NCBI GenBank assembly: GCA_003162215.1
Contig: PMMO01000109.1
Span: 1 to 43,668, forward strand
From: Ignavibacteriota bacterium
GTDB taxonomy: Bacteria; Bacteroidota; Ignavibacteria; UBA10030; UBA6906
Direction of reading: 5' to 3'
Length of the DNA: 43,668 bases
Position 1 is the stretch's first letter. The number at the start of each line of letters is the position of its first letter. Made by a program: the position numbers and the translations under genes. Of this stretch, positions 17,167 to 25,795 are shown in pieces. Below the pieces are notes generated by a model, which did no database searches, was not told the origin of the DNA, and saw only the letters and a program-made list of their open reading frames with translations.

Positions 17167-17916
17167 TCAGTGAAAACTTTCGAGCAACGAACGCACCACC
17201 AGATGCCATCCGTCCACGAGGATGAACAACAGGATCTTGAACGGCAACGAGATGAGCACGGGGGGCAGCATCATCATACCCATCGAGAGAAGGATGCTGG
17301 AAATCACCATGTCGATCACCAGGAACGGGATGAAGAGCATGAACCCGATCTGGAAACCTATGCGGAGCTCGCTGAGCGCGTACGCAGGAATGAGCGCATG
17401 GATCGGCACATCATTGCGGCTCTGGGGTTTTTCTGCGTTCGCAAGCTTCACAAACAGGGCGAGATCCTCTTCGCGCGTTTGCCGCATCATGAACTCTCTC
17501 ATGGGGACGACGCCTTTGTCGAACGCTTCCTGCAACGACACTTTCTTTGCCAGATAGGGCTGCAGCGCCTCATCGTTTACACGCGTCCACGTCGGCGCCA
17601 TGACGAAGAAGGTCAGAAACAGTGCAAGCCCGATGAGGACCTGGGACGGAGGGATCTGCTGTGTGCCCATTGCCTGCCGGAGGAAATGCAGCACGACGAC
17701 GATCCGCGTAAAGGCCGTCGTGAGAATCAGGATGGCCGGTGCAAGGGACAGAATGGTCATCAGAAAGAGAATCTGCAGGGTAATGGAGACGTCTTCCGGC
17801 TTGGTCGCCTTGCCCACTTCGACCGACAGCTTCGGTATCGGCAGGCTCTTGTCCTGTGCCACGGCGCTGAACGCAACCGCCGACACCAGGAGGAACAGCA
17901 CCAACATCCGCATCAT
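17167..17916 (-). CDS. fliP: FliP, export-gate membrane protein
   Basis: The 249-aa product has a cleavable signal peptide ([20 protein letters not shown]), unusual for an inner-membrane protein but typical of FliP. The family core follows: [40 protein letters not shown] and the C-terminal [20 protein letters not shown]. FliP forms the pentameric base of the export channel. The start overlaps the fliO stop (ATGA). Confidence 0.98.
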   Translation of the reverse strand: MMRMLVLFLLVSAVAFSAVAQDKSLPIPKLSVEVGKATKPEDVSITLQILFLMTILSLAPAILILTTAFTRIVVVLHFLRQAMGTQQIPPSQVLIGLALFLTFFVMAPTWTRVNDEALQPYLAKKVSLQEAFDKGVVPMREFMMRQTREEDLALFVKLANAEKPQSRNDVPIHALIPAYALSELRIGFQIGFMLFIPFLVIDMVISSILLSMGMMMLPPVLISLPFKILLFILVDGWHLVVRSLLESFH

Positions 17917-18293
17917 GAAACCACCTCCGTCTTCTGCCGGCGGCGAATCGTGCGGAGTGTTTCTTGCAGATGCGCGGAAAACGGGAGACCGGACAGGGAT
18001 GTCCCAGGCGTTTGGGCCGGAGAAACGGCCTGCACTTCTTCTTGCGTCAGCTCTGTCAAGGTGTGCATCCCCTGCTCACTGAGGCCAAGCACAAGCACCT
18101 TCCCTGCGACGCGCACAACCGCAATCGACTTTTTCGGTTGAAGGGAGCGCTTGCCGAGCACCTCAATCTGCACCGGCATGCGTACGGGGCCTGTCCCGGG
18201 GAGCACAAAACGCTTCACCAGAAACAGCAGTCCCACCATCAAGGCGAGCACTGCCGAAAGCGACAACACCATCCTGAACACAATGCCTTCCAT
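17913..18293 (-). CDS. fliO: FliO, export-gate assembly factor
   Basis: The 126-aa product has one N-terminal transmembrane helix (about 5-27) and a short cytoplasmic beta domain, [20 protein letters not shown] followed by [20 protein letters not shown], which is the FliO/FliZ pattern. It stabilises FliP complexes during assembly. Sequence similarity in this family is low. The call is supported by the topology, this beta motif and the position between fliN and fliP. Confidence 0.92.
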   Translation of the reverse strand: MEGIVFRMVLSLSAVLALMVGLLFLVKRFVLPGTGPVRMPVQIEVLGKRSLQPKKSIAVVRVAGKVLVLGLSEQGMHTLTELTQEEVQAVSPAQTPGTSLSGLPFSAHLQETLRTIRRRQKTEVVS

Positions 18294-18296
18294 CGC

Positions 18297-18695
18297 CTAC
18301 TTTCCTCCCAAGCTCTTCACCCGTTCCGCGGCATCGACGAGATTGGTAATACGGATGCCGAAGTGTTTTTCGATAACAACGACTTCTCCTTCCGCCATTT
18401 TCTTCCCGTTGATGAGGACATCCACTGGCTCACTGGCGAGTTTTTCGAATTCGACGACCGAACCGCGCTGCAAGTCTAGAATGTCGCGGATCATCAGGTT
18501 TGTCCGCCCCAGCTCAATGGCCACTGACAGACTGAGATCCATCAACAGATTGAGCCTCCTGTCAATCTCTGCCACAGGACCTGCACTCGATTCAATCGGT
18601 TGGAACTGTGCACTTCGCACTTCCAGTGGTGGAGGCCCGCCCGCACCCTCCTGCAAACCACCCGTGGTGTTTTCCATCAACGTCGGATCTTGCAT
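18297..18695 (-). CDS. fliN: FliN, C-ring switch protein
   Basis: The 132-aa product ends in a SpoA (FliMN_C) domain: NLLMDLSLSVAIELGRTNLM, IRDILDLQRGSVVEFEKLAS and INGKKMAEGEVVVIEKHFGI are the classic FliN blocks. The first about 45 residues are a low-complexity Gly/Pro-rich extension. FliN forms the base of the C ring with FliM and helps dock FliH and CheY-P. It follows fliM by 4 nt. Confidence 0.97.
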   Translation of the reverse strand: MQDPTLMENTTGGLQEGAGGPPPLEVRSAQFQPIESSAGPVAEIDRRLNLLMDLSLSVAIELGRTNLMIRDILDLQRGSVVEFEKLASEPVDVLINGKKMAEGEVVVIEKHFGIRITNLVDAAERVKSLGGK

Positions 18696-18699
18696 CTCC

Positions 18700-19698
18700 C
18701 TATTCTCCTGTTGATTGATTCCGCACCGTGCGTGTGACTTTCACCGCCATGTGTCCCTTCGACACACCGGGACGCCCCCACACACGCGTCTTCGCACCGA
18801 TCTGCATCTGAATTTCGTCGCTGATCGGAATGTTTGTTCGTACAATGTCCCCTTCTTCGAGCTCCAGAAGTTCACCCAAGGTCAATGACGTCTCACCAAG
18901 CAGTCCGGTCACCTGCACCTTGGTGGAGCCGAGTTGCCTGATGATCGGTTCCGACCAATCCGATTCGCCTTTCACCACCGACAGACCGCTGAAGTGCTGC
19001 AGGTTGAGCTTGGCAAGCACATCTTCCAGCGCAAATGTGGGGAAACAAAGATTCATGAGATACTTTTGGACACCGATGACCACTTCGAAAGATACCACCA
19101 TGACGATTTCACTGGCGGGGGCGATCTGCACGAAGTCGCCTTCGCTCTCCAGTCGTTCCAGCTTAAAAGACAGTTCCGCCACCGTTTTCCATGCACGCTG
19201 GATATCGGCAAGAGCGCGTTGTACGATCCCCTTCACAATGCTCTGCTCGATCTTGGTAATCTGCCGTGCATTCTTTTCCCCTTCCGCAACACCTCCCATC
19301 AGATGCTCAACCATGGCGAGCACGAGTTGCGGACTGAACTCGAGCACCGCAAGGGCGTCCGACTCGAGAATGCGGAAGACGTACAGGCAACTCGGGCTGG
19401 CGATTGATAACACGAACTCGGAATAGAACAGCTGATCGACGGACAACACATTGATCGTCACCGTCGTCTGCAGCCGTGACACGAGGTATGACGCCAGGGT
19501 CTCGGCAAAGTTCTCGTGCACGGCTTGAAATGTGCGCAGCTGGTTTTTGGAGAGACGGTGCGGCAGGCGGAAATCAAAGGTAATGGCTTCCCGCTCCGGC
19601 TTCTTTGGTTCAGTGGGAACCTCCGCGGCTTCGATCTGGCCTGTCGAGATGCCGGAAAGGAGGCTGTCAATTTCCTGTTGTGAAAGAATCTCAGGCAC
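18700..19698 (-). CDS. fliM: FliM, C-ring switch protein that binds CheY-P
   Basis: The 332-aa product begins MPEILSQQEIDSLLSGI, the conserved N-terminal peptide to which phospho-CheY binds. A CheC-like middle domain follows (FDFRLPHRLSKNQLRTFQAV onward; VEHLMGG region), and a C-terminal SpoA domain ends the protein (VTGLLGETSLTLGELLELEE). It is the receiver of chemotaxis output on the motor. The gene lies 10 nt after fliL. Confidence 0.98.
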   Translation of the reverse strand: MPEILSQQEIDSLLSGISTGQIEAAEVPTEPKKPEREAITFDFRLPHRLSKNQLRTFQAVHENFAETLASYLVSRLQTTVTINVLSVDQLFYSEFVLSIASPSCLYVFRILESDALAVLEFSPQLVLAMVEHLMGGVAEGEKNARQITKIEQSIVKGIVQRALADIQRAWKTVAELSFKLERLESEGDFVQIAPASEIVMVVSFEVVIGVQKYLMNLCFPTFALEDVLAKLNLQHFSGLSVVKGESDWSEPIIRQLGSTKVQVTGLLGETSLTLGELLELEEGDIVRTNIPISDEIQMQIGAKTRVWGRPGVSKGHMAVKVTRTVRNQSTGE

Positions 19699-19708
19699 GT
19701 ATCACCCG

Positions 19709-20275
19709 TTACTGGATAATGAACTTGCTGAAATAGACGTTCGTGAGTGCTCCACCGCGCAGAATGCCCCCGATCTTCTGTTCAATTTCCTTGCGGATTG
19801 ATTCGCGCCCTTCGATGTTGACAATCGTGGTAAGATCCTTGGAGGTGAGAATGGTGTTGAGTACATCGCGCACCATCACATCCTTATTTTCAAGTTCTTT
19901 GAGTGCTTCCGGTGTGGTGACTTCGAACCCCACTGTCGTCAGCAGGAACCGGGTACCGTTGGTGCCGGCAGGATTGACGATGAGGTCTTTGACAACGTAG
20001 ATTTTGCCTTCGCTTTCACCCTCACCTTCCTTCTGTGAGCCATGTCCTTCCTTTCCCCCTTCCGCTTGCCTCTCAGTCTTCTGCGCTTCCGTTCCGCCGG
20101 GCGCCTGAGGCGATGGGGCCAGGAACTTCGTGATGAGGAAATAGACGAGGACAAGTTGGACGACCAGAAGGGGCACGCCAAACATGATGAGCTTCTTGAC
20201 GGGAAGCTTCTGGGCGGGCACCGCCTCGGGGGAAGCCGGAACACTTTGCTCCGGCGAAGCTGTTGTTTTGGCCAT
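19709..20275 (-). CDS. fliL: FliL, basal-body/stator-associated membrane protein
   Basis: The 188-aa product has one transmembrane helix (about 30-52), a charged Gly/Glu/Lys-rich linker, and a periplasmic FliL domain beginning at KIYVVKDLIVNPAGTNGTRF and ending LRGGALTNVYFSKFIIQ. FliL encircles the stators and supports torque. It is the first gene after a 176-nt gap that holds a sigma-54-like promoter. ATG 20275 lacks a clear ribosome site. Confidence 0.93.
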   Translation of the reverse strand: MAKTTASPEQSVPASPEAVPAQKLPVKKLIMFGVPLLVVQLVLVYFLITKFLAPSPQAPGGTEAQKTERQAEGGKEGHGSQKEGEGESEGKIYVVKDLIVNPAGTNGTRFLLTTVGFEVTTPEALKELENKDVMVRDVLNTILTSKDLTTIVNIEGRESIRKEIEQKIGGILRGGALTNVYFSKFIIQ

Positions 20276-20312
20276 TTCGTCGATAGGGATTGTGGCACAC
20301 TTGCGTCACTTC

Positions 20313-20330
20313 TGTCAAAACCTGTGCCAC
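20313..20330 (-). promoter_or_regulatory. Candidate sigma-54 promoter for the fliL operon
   Basis: Read on the minus strand, TGGCAC (20329-20324) is separated by exactly 5 nt from TTGA (20318-20315). This is the sigma-54 -24/-12 layout TGGCAC-N5-TTGC with the last base changed. Transcription would begin near 20303 and leave a leader of about 28 nt before fliL. The same TGGCAC-N5-TTGA form occurs upstream of the flgB operon. The -24 element also overlaps one arm of an inverted repeat, TGTGCCAC (20323-20330) and GTGGCACA (20292-20299). Confidence 0.45.
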
Positions 20331-20400
20331 GAAATTACTTCGAAATCCTGCGCGAACAGGGGTCGGTGGGACCTACTTGGCGGGCAGATGAGAAAAATTT

Positions 20401-20411
20401 GATGGTTAATA
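20401..20411. promoter_or_regulatory. Candidate upstream activator site shared with the flgB operon
   Basis: The minus strand reads TATTAACCATC here, about 100 nt upstream of the predicted fliL transcription start. The same 11-mer occurs in the opposite orientation relative to its promoter at 32470-32480, about 110-120 nt upstream of the predicted flgB-operon start. Enhancer sites for sigma-54 activators usually lie at this distance. This is a pattern match only; no activator gene is in the window. Confidence 0.35.
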
Positions 20412-20451
20412 TCGATCAGTTGGTGGCCACAGTGAGCCTTTCCTGTCGAAA

Positions 20452-20661
20452 TTAGCCCGTTTTTCGAGAAACTGGGATGCAGCGGCGATGGTACGCAACA
20501 ACCTTTTCAATCACTTCTTCGACACTCTCTCTGACCATAAGCTTCTTGCCTGTGGTCGTTGAAATGAGCGTGTCCGGGGTACGCTCCACGAACTCGATGA
20601 GATCGGCGTTCACGACGATCTTTTCTTCTTGTTGTTTTGCCAGTTTTGTCAATTCGATCAT
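20452..20661 (-). CDS. flbD: FlbD-family small flagellar protein
   Basis: The 69-aa product is a member of the small FlbD family (PF06289 type), not the Caulobacter NtrC-like FlbD. It shows MIELTKLAKQQEEKIVVNAD, LIEFVERTPDTLISTTTGKK and LMVRESVEEVIEKVVAYHRR. ATG 20661 is chosen because family members begin MI.LT; the longer ATG frame from 20691 starts inside a hairpin. Its function is not established. In many genomes motA and motB follow; here the 3' neighbour is fliL after 176 nt. Confidence 0.93.
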   Translation of the reverse strand: MIELTKLAKQQEEKIVVNADLIEFVERTPDTLISTTTGKKLMVRESVEEVIEKVVAYHRRCIPVSRKTG

Positions 20662-20682
20662 GAGGAATGCCGCCTTGGAGTT

Positions 20683-20713
20683 GCCGGGCATCCCGCCATG
20701 CGGGATACCCGGC
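20683..20713. repeat. Strong stem-loop between flgE and flbD
   Basis: GCCGGG-c-ATCCCG (20683-20695) pairs with CGGGAT-a-CCCGGC (20701-20713), a 13-position stem with one internal mismatch and a 5-nt loop. It lies in the 86-nt gap between the flgE stop and flbD start. No T-run follows on either strand, so it is not a standard intrinsic terminator. An mRNA-stability or expression-ratio element is more likely. Confidence 0.7.
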
Positions 20714-20747
20714 CCGTCTCCACCTGTGTTCGTGATGGTTATTCAGA

Positions 20748-22022
20748 TTATCGCTTCAAATTCACCACTTCCTGGAGAAACTCATCGCTCGTCGTGATGA
20801 CCCGCGCGCTGGCCTGGAAACCGCGCTGTGCGACGATCATTTTCGTGAACTCATCCGCAAGGTCAACGTTTGATTGCTCCAACGATCCTGCATAGATCTT
20901 CGTGGTTCCGCCTGCATTGACCACACCAGGTGTGCCGGAGTTGCTGGTAATGTTGAACGCGTTTTCGCCGGCTTTCTCCAAACCGCTCGGATTGCCGAAC
21001 TCGGCAAGCATGAGCTTTGCCAGCGTCTGAATCGTCCCGTTGCTAAACGTCCCCCGGATCTGCCCGTCCGACTCAATTTTTACGTCCATGAGGCTGCCCG
21101 ACGCGTACCCGTCCGCCACGCCTGTGACGGCTGATGAACCTGCATTCTGGTTCAAGCCGGAAAACTCGCCGACTGTCCCAAAGTTGAGTTCAATGCTCAA
21201 CGGGTCTGCGCCGGTGGTCGGTGTAATGGTGATCGGAGTGCCGGTAGGCAGTGCCTGTAGCCTGCCTTTGCTGTCGAAGTTCACCGTGCCGCCTCCCACA
21301 ACAGTCGGTGTTGTTGCCGGAGCTGTGGCAGGGATGCTGGCAGACCAATTCCATGCATTCGATCCGGTCTTTGTGAACTCCAGTGTCAACACGATGGGGT
21401 TGCCCAGAGAGTCGTAGGCGCTGGCCGAGGATCGTGTAATACCTCCCGACTCCGGCGGTCCGGCAGCGTAGGGAACTGCCGAGCTGTCAAGATTGCCGCT
21501 GTATTCGATCTTCGACGTTGCTTTAGCCGGAGACTTGATGCTTTTGTTGATGACGATGTCTTCAAGTGAGGTTCCCTGCGGGACCACACCCTGCGCATCA
21601 GCCATCTTCCCCTGCAGGATTGCACCACTTCCGTTGACCAGACGGCCATCTGCATCCAGCTGGAAATTCCCCGCCCGGGTGTACAGCGGCTGGCCATCCT
21701 TGTTCACAACGAAGAACGCCGATCCGAACAACGCGAGATCGAAATTATTCCCCGTCGTTTCGATATTTCCTTGATTGAACTGCGTGTCCAGCGTGTTCAC
21801 CGCCATCCCCAATCCGACCTGCATCGGATTGGTACCGCCGAGGGAGCTCGTCGGGCGGCTTGCACCGCGCAATGTCTGCGCGTACAGTTCACTGAATGTC
21901 GCCCGTCCACTCTTGAACCCCACCGTATTGACATTGGCGATGTTGTTGCCGATGACGTCCATCATGGTCTGTTGGTTCCGCAATGCGGAAACGCCGGAGA
22001 ACAAAGAACGCAAGAATGCCAT
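20748..22022 (-). CDS. flgE: FlgE, hook protein
   Basis: The 424-aa product begins MAFLRSLFSGVSALRNQQTM and continues with MDVIGNNIANVNTVGFKSGR, the hook-protein axial motif. Its central beta domains contain GSAFFVVNKDGQPLYTRAGN, and it ends VDLADEFTKMIVAQRGFQAS and ARVITTSDEFLQEVVNLKR. It is exported without a cleaved signal and forms the hook under control of FliK. ATG 22022 has GGAGGG 8 nt upstream; the GTG at 22037 is rejected. Confidence 0.98.
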   Translation of the reverse strand: MAFLRSLFSGVSALRNQQTMMDVIGNNIANVNTVGFKSGRATFSELYAQTLRGASRPTSSLGGTNPMQVGLGMAVNTLDTQFNQGNIETTGNNFDLALFGSAFFVVNKDGQPLYTRAGNFQLDADGRLVNGSGAILQGKMADAQGVVPQGTSLEDIVINKSIKSPAKATSKIEYSGNLDSSAVPYAAGPPESGGITRSSASAYDSLGNPIVLTLEFTKTGSNAWNWSASIPATAPATTPTVVGGGTVNFDSKGRLQALPTGTPITITPTTGADPLSIELNFGTVGEFSGLNQNAGSSAVTGVADGYASGSLMDVKIESDGQIRGTFSNGTIQTLAKLMLAEFGNPSGLEKAGENAFNITSNSGTPGVVNAGGTTKIYAGSLEQSNVDLADEFTKMIVAQRGFQASARVITTSDEFLQEVVNLKR

Positions 22023-22062
22023 ACTTCTACCCTCCACTCAATAGTTGTTGTTGAACAGTTCT

Positions 22063-22088
22063 GTCAGACTTCATTCGGTCAGTCTGAC
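22063..22088. repeat. Inverted repeat in the flgE leader
   Basis: GTCAGACT (22063-22070) and AGTCTGAC (22081-22088) form a perfect 8-bp inverted repeat with a 10-nt loop. It lies in the 107-nt gap between the TIGR02530 gene and flgE. It lacks a T-run, so it is not a clear terminator. It may be an operator or an RNA hairpin in the flgE leader. Confidence 0.5.
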
Positions 22089-22129
22089 GGGAGGGGCCTC
22101 CTCATGCGAGAGGGCCAGCCCCGGATCTA

Positions 22130-22522
22130 CTACGATTGTGCGATTACTGCGCTGTCAATGTTGGTGAACACGTTCTCTTTAATGTGCTCACCGTCTACTG
22201 CTGTTACAACTGTTCTGTTCTTGACGCTGACGATAAATGCCAGGTCCCGGAGCAGAATGAGCGAGTCCTTCGCCCCTTTTTCTTCGGCACGCGACACAGC
22301 CCGCTGGAGACTCACCATATCCGTATCGTTCAGTCGGATCTGACGCGAATCCAGACGCTCCTGCGCATGTTTGGAAAATTTCAGACCACGGAGTTCTTCC
22401 TGAAGGACATTCTCGAACGTCTTGTCCTGAACACCACCGACAGTCGGCCGTTCTTTGAGCCCCTCAACTCCGCGGGCAGGAACAAATGGCACCCGCACGT
22501 CATTGATGTAGGTGTTAGCCAT
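22130..22522 (-). CDS. Flagellar operon protein, TIGR02530 family
   Basis: The 130-aa product carries the family signature [20 protein letters not shown] and then [20 protein letters not shown] and [13 protein letters not shown], ending in [11 protein letters not shown]. The family is found between flgD and flgE in many flagellar operons, and its role is not established. ATG 22522 with AAGGA 5 nt upstream is chosen, giving an 8-nt overlap with flgD; ATG 22534 is an alternative. Confidence 0.93.
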   Translation of the reverse strand: MANTYINDVRVPFVPARGVEGLKERPTVGGVQDKTFENVLQEELRGLKFSKHAQERLDSRQIRLNDTDMVSLQRAVSRAEEKGAKDSLILLRDLAFIVSVKNRTVVTAVDGEHIKENVFTNIDSAVIAQS

Positions 22523-23204
22523 TGTCCTTCCCATTCACAATTTCGATAATCTGTGACAACGGGATTTCCACGCCGTCAACAACAAATACCGTTCCATCGC
22601 TCTTGAAGCGCACGCCGGTGACCGTGCCGGTAACGAACGCGTTCGCAGTGATCGACGCGTTTGCAGAGTCAACCGCTTCAACAGAGAAAGAGTAGGTTCC
22701 CGTTGCTACCTGATTCCCATGATCATCCCGGCCGTCCCACACGGCAGTCCCGTCACCCAGCTTCGCACCGTCAACCGTGATGGTGCGCACCAGGGTTCCT
22801 GAATCGTCGCAGATCTTGACCGTGACCGTAGCAGCGTCCTTCGCGAGCGTATACCCGAGATTCATATCCCCGCTGCCCGCGACGTTAAACGAGTCGCTGG
22901 AAGCCTTGACGGTCTTTCCAATCATGGTGGCGGCCAGAGCGTTGTTGATCGACTGGGTCATCACCTGATTCGCCGAGATGCTTTCCGTTAGACTGCTGTT
23001 GATGTTGGAGAGCTGCTCGACGGAGCTGAACTGCGCAAGCTGCGTGGCGAATTCCGTGCCCTTCATCGGGTCCATCGGATCCTGATTCTGCAGCTGCACT
23101 ATCAACAGCTTCAAGAAATCATCCTTCCCCAGCGCGCTTTTCCCTTTGGTGGTCGTCGTTGAAGGTGATGATGTGAGGGGAAGTGTTGTGTATGTTGTGC
23201 TCAT
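22515..23204 (-). CDS. flgD: FlgD, hook-capping / scaffold protein
   Basis: The 229-aa product begins [20 protein letters not shown] and then shows the FlgD core [20 protein letters not shown], followed by [20 protein letters not shown]. The C-terminal half is Tudor/FnIII-like, with [20 protein letters not shown]. FlgD caps the growing hook. ATG 23204 has AAGGAGA 6 nt upstream and lies 10 nt after fliK; the open frame continues upstream into fliK but has no credible start there. Confidence 0.97.
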   Translation of the reverse strand: MSTTYTTLPLTSSPSTTTTKGKSALGKDDFLKLLIVQLQNQDPMDPMKGTEFATQLAQFSSVEQLSNINSSLTESISANQVMTQSINNALAATMIGKTVKASSDSFNVAGSGDMNLGYTLAKDAATVTVKICDDSGTLVRTITVDGAKLGDGTAVWDGRDDHGNQVATGTYSFSVEAVDSANASITANAFVTGTVTGVRFKSDGTVFVVDGVEIPLSQIIEIVNGKDNG

Positions 23205-23214
23205 GGTTGTCTCC

Positions 23215-24810
23215 TTACATGACCACTTCCATGGTGTTGTATCCCAGCAACCTGCCGGTGTCGTACTGTTCGATGGCATCCGTTGCGTAGAAATGACGTT
23301 TGCCACCCTGACGGCGATAGCGATCGCCCTGGTCCCCTCCGGTGTCGCGTGCCAATGATTGTCCGCTGTGATAAACGTCCAACCGTTGCACATCGATACC
23401 ACGGCTGCCCAGCGCATCCCGGAGTTGACCCATGTTGCTTTCAAGTGCCACCTTTACCGCAGCGTTTGAGACATCGATCTGCGCCTGCATCTGTCCCCCT
23501 TCCATGCGTACGCTGAGTGTAACCTCACCAAGCGATGCCGGAACGAGTGTGATGCGCATTTCGGATGTTTCTCCGCGGACCTGCAACGCAGCCTCCTTCA
23601 CCACCTGGTCGATCACATTGCGCGCCGTCTCCAACGGCAATGACGCAAGAAAATCAGACATACGTGATGAGGTCGACTCCACTCGGGGGCTCGACGGTTT
23701 CACCGTGCTGATTTGTGGCTGCGCATGTTGGAACGGGTTCTTCGCCGTTTCTCCATCTCGCAGCTCCGATTCAGCAACCGGCTTGGCCGCAATAACCACC
23801 TTTGCCGCACCCTCTTCGGCCTTCACAGAAACCGGAGCTTCCTGCTCCGCTGTCTCCGCTTTCGCCTGCACCGGCTTCCCCGGCGCAACGTGCTGCGACG
23901 TATCGCCCGTCTCTGATTCAACCGGGGAACTCTCCCGTGAGACAGTTGCAGACGCGAGCACCGTACGCGTCTCCGGTTCCATCCGGGTCGGATTCTCACT
24001 CCGTGAGGTGACCCTGGCGGCACTTCCATCCTGCCTGCGTTCGCCGACCGACGAATCCTTCACTGATTGCTTGCCGGTCTGCAACAACGATGACAGAGAA
24101 GGCCGACTTGCCGACACCGTCTTCTTGTCTGGCTGCGCAGCAGAGACCTGAGGCGGAGGTGTGGCTTTTTCACTCCGATCGGGTCGTGCGTCGTCCGCAG
24201 CGACAGACACGTCGTTGTGTCGGGTGACGGAATCGGCCGGTGGCCGCAGTTCCAGCCCCGTAACACGCAAGTCAGAGTCTTCCGTCACAGGCGTGACCGC
24301 AATCGGAAGCGGGATTGCTCCCGGACGCGGCTCATGCGTGTCCATCTTTACGGCCTGTTGCTGAGTTGTCACCACCTGACCCTGAGGGTCGGGTGATGCG
24401 ATGTTCTCCAGAACCGCCGGCTCCGAAACCGGCGGTGCGGGAACAGGCGAGACGACCTCCGCTATCCCCGGGGGAGAAGGACCCGGCGGTGACGACAGGA
24501 GAAGGGTAGGCGCACCCGGTTGCTCTACTGCCACAGAGCCGGCTGCAGCAGGGATGATCGACTGCACAGAAGCATTCGAAAGCGTTGTGGTGCTGCCACC
24601 ATCCGCTCCCGACTGCTGCGCGGCGGGCGCAGGCAGCATCGATAGTGCCGATGCCATCTGCACTGAACCCCCAATCATCATCTGTAGCAGAATACCGAGG
24701 AACCCATCCGTGTCCGTCAGTGTCTCCGCGGATCCGGGAAGTCGGCCTGCCATTCCCATGACCTCCGGCATGTCGCCGAGCGGTGCAAGGAGTGTGGCCA
24801 AACCAATCAT
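23215..24810 (-). CDS. fliK: FliK, hook-length control protein
   Basis: The 531-aa product has a long Pro/Ser/Ala/Glu-rich, poorly ordered N-terminal region, as expected of the molecular ruler. Near the C-terminus is the Flg_hook domain: [40 protein letters not shown] and [20 protein letters not shown]. It interacts with FlhB to stop hook growth. ATG 24810 has GAGGTG upstream and is preferred over GTG 24819. Only the C-terminal domain is recognisable; the rest is identified by position and composition. Confidence 0.92.
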   Translation of the reverse strand: MIGLATLLAPLGDMPEVMGMAGRLPGSAETLTDTDGFLGILLQMMIGGSVQMASALSMLPAPAAQQSGADGGSTTTLSNASVQSIIPAAAGSVAVEQPGAPTLLLSSPPGPSPPGIAEVVSPVPAPPVSEPAVLENIASPDPQGQVVTTQQQAVKMDTHEPRPGAIPLPIAVTPVTEDSDLRVTGLELRPPADSVTRHNDVSVAADDARPDRSEKATPPPQVSAAQPDKKTVSASRPSLSSLLQTGKQSVKDSSVGERRQDGSAARVTSRSENPTRMEPETRTVLASATVSRESSPVESETGDTSQHVAPGKPVQAKAETAEQEAPVSVKAEEGAAKVVIAAKPVAESELRDGETAKNPFQHAQPQISTVKPSSPRVESTSSRMSDFLASLPLETARNVIDQVVKEAALQVRGETSEMRITLVPASLGEVTLSVRMEGGQMQAQIDVSNAAVKVALESNMGQLRDALGSRGIDVQRLDVYHSGQSLARDTGGDQGDRYRRQGGKRHFYATDAIEQYDTGRLLGYNTMEVVM

Positions 24811-24815
24811 GGCGT

Positions 24816-25349
24816 TCACCTCATGATGCGCGCGGCACGATCCGGTTGAAGCGCTGCCAGGATCTTTGCCGCCTGGCGCTTTTTCATTGTGAGTAGACAG
24901 GTTTTAATATCACCGTCCGGGAAATCGTTCAGGATCCGGGCAGCGCTGGTCGGATCCATATTTTCCAGGACCTTTGCCATGGACTTGCGCTGTTCTACCT
25001 GCGAGCTGTCCGCTGCAGCTATCGCCTTCTGGCTAGTGTCCATGACCGCACGGAGCTGGTCCGCAAGGTGCGCGGACTTCTTGCGCTCGTCCTGGAGCGC
25101 CAGCTGTAATACTATCGTGGAATCTTCTCTCTTGGGAAGTGGCCCCGCCACCACGCTGGAGTCTCCCGCCTGGAGATCCTGGGGTGCCGGACCATACATC
25201 CTGGCAGCCAATGCGTTTCTCGCCGTGCTGTCGGCCGGTACGGCCACAACGGCAGCAGGTGGACGCATTGCCACGAACACCACTGCCATGATCGACGTAA
25301 CAAGTGTTGTGACTGCAAAGACTATGATATAGGGAAGTAGTTTCTTCAT
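24816..25349 (-). CDS. MotE-like protein (MgtE N-domain-like, membrane anchored)
   Basis: The 177-aa product has an N-terminal membrane anchor (about 5-30), a coiled coil (about 75-125) and a C-terminal MgtE-N/FliG-like helical repeat: MAKVLENMDPTSAARILNDF and TMKKRQAAKILAALQPDRAA. This is the architecture of MotE proteins, periplasmic chaperones of the stator protein MotC in rhizobia and common between fliJ and fliK elsewhere. motA, motB and motC are not in the window, so its partner is unknown. Confidence 0.82.
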   Translation of the reverse strand: MKKLLPYIIVFAVTTLVTSIMAVVFVAMRPPAAVVAVPADSTARNALAARMYGPAPQDLQAGDSSVVAGPLPKREDSTIVLQLALQDERKKSAHLADQLRAVMDTSQKAIAAADSSQVEQRKSMAKVLENMDPTSAARILNDFPDGDIKTCLLTMKKRQAAKILAALQPDRAARIMR

Positions 25350-25353
25350 AACT

Positions 25354-25788
25354 CTACAATCCTGACTTCATACGCTGCGCGAGGATGTCAATCACCCGTT
25401 GCGCTTTGCGCTCCTGTTCCTTCTCCTGCTCATCTTTGCGTCGCTGGTCGATCTTTTCGATCATTTGTTTTGATTGCGATTTCTCCAGCAGTTCTCCACG
25501 CTTACCTTCTTCCTGTGTGATAATCTCTTGGACCTTTTCTTCCTGGCGCTGGATCTGTCGTGACAGGCTCTGGATAAATGCCTGGCTTGTCTGAAGATCC
25601 ACGGCTTTGGATTTCATTTTGCGCACGGCGTCCGACATCGCCGTGCTCTGCCGGTCTTCAAGCGATGTCAATGTTCCTTCCTCCTGGACACGGTTGATCT
25701 TGATCACCGCCAGTTCACGCTGGGCCTTCTTCACCTGGAAGTCCTTCACGCGGATCACTGTTCCAAGATGTGTTTCGGATACTCGCAT
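25354..25788 (-). CDS. fliJ: FliJ, export ATPase stalk protein
   Basis: The 144-aa product is almost wholly coiled coil, beginning VIRVKDFQVKKAQRELAVIK and rich in Gln, Glu, Arg and Lys. Length and position between fliI and the motE-like gene are as expected for FliJ, the stalk that penetrates the FliI hexamer and links it to FlhA. FliJ sequences are weakly conserved, so identification relies on helix pattern and context. It follows fliI by 7 nt. Confidence 0.88.
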   Translation of the reverse strand: MRVSETHLGTVIRVKDFQVKKAQRELAVIKINRVQEEGTLTSLEDRQSTAMSDAVRKMKSKAVDLQTSQAFIQSLSRQIQRQEEKVQEIITQEEGKRGELLEKSQSKQMIEKIDQRRKDEQEKEQERKAQRVIDILAQRMKSGL

Positions 25789-25795
25789 ACCGTTT

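Noticed and set aside
20291-20303. Plus-strand TGGCACACTTGC as a sigma-54 promoter
   Set aside because: The spacing between the GG and GC elements is 3 nt too short, and no plus-strand gene lies downstream.
20683-20713. flgE-flbD stem-loop as an intrinsic terminator
   Set aside because: No T-run follows on either strand and flbD starts only 22 nt beyond the stem, so readthrough is needed.
23205-23444. N-terminal extension of FlgD
   Set aside because: The frame overlaps fliK, has no family similarity, and the ATG at 23204 has an AAGGAGA site.
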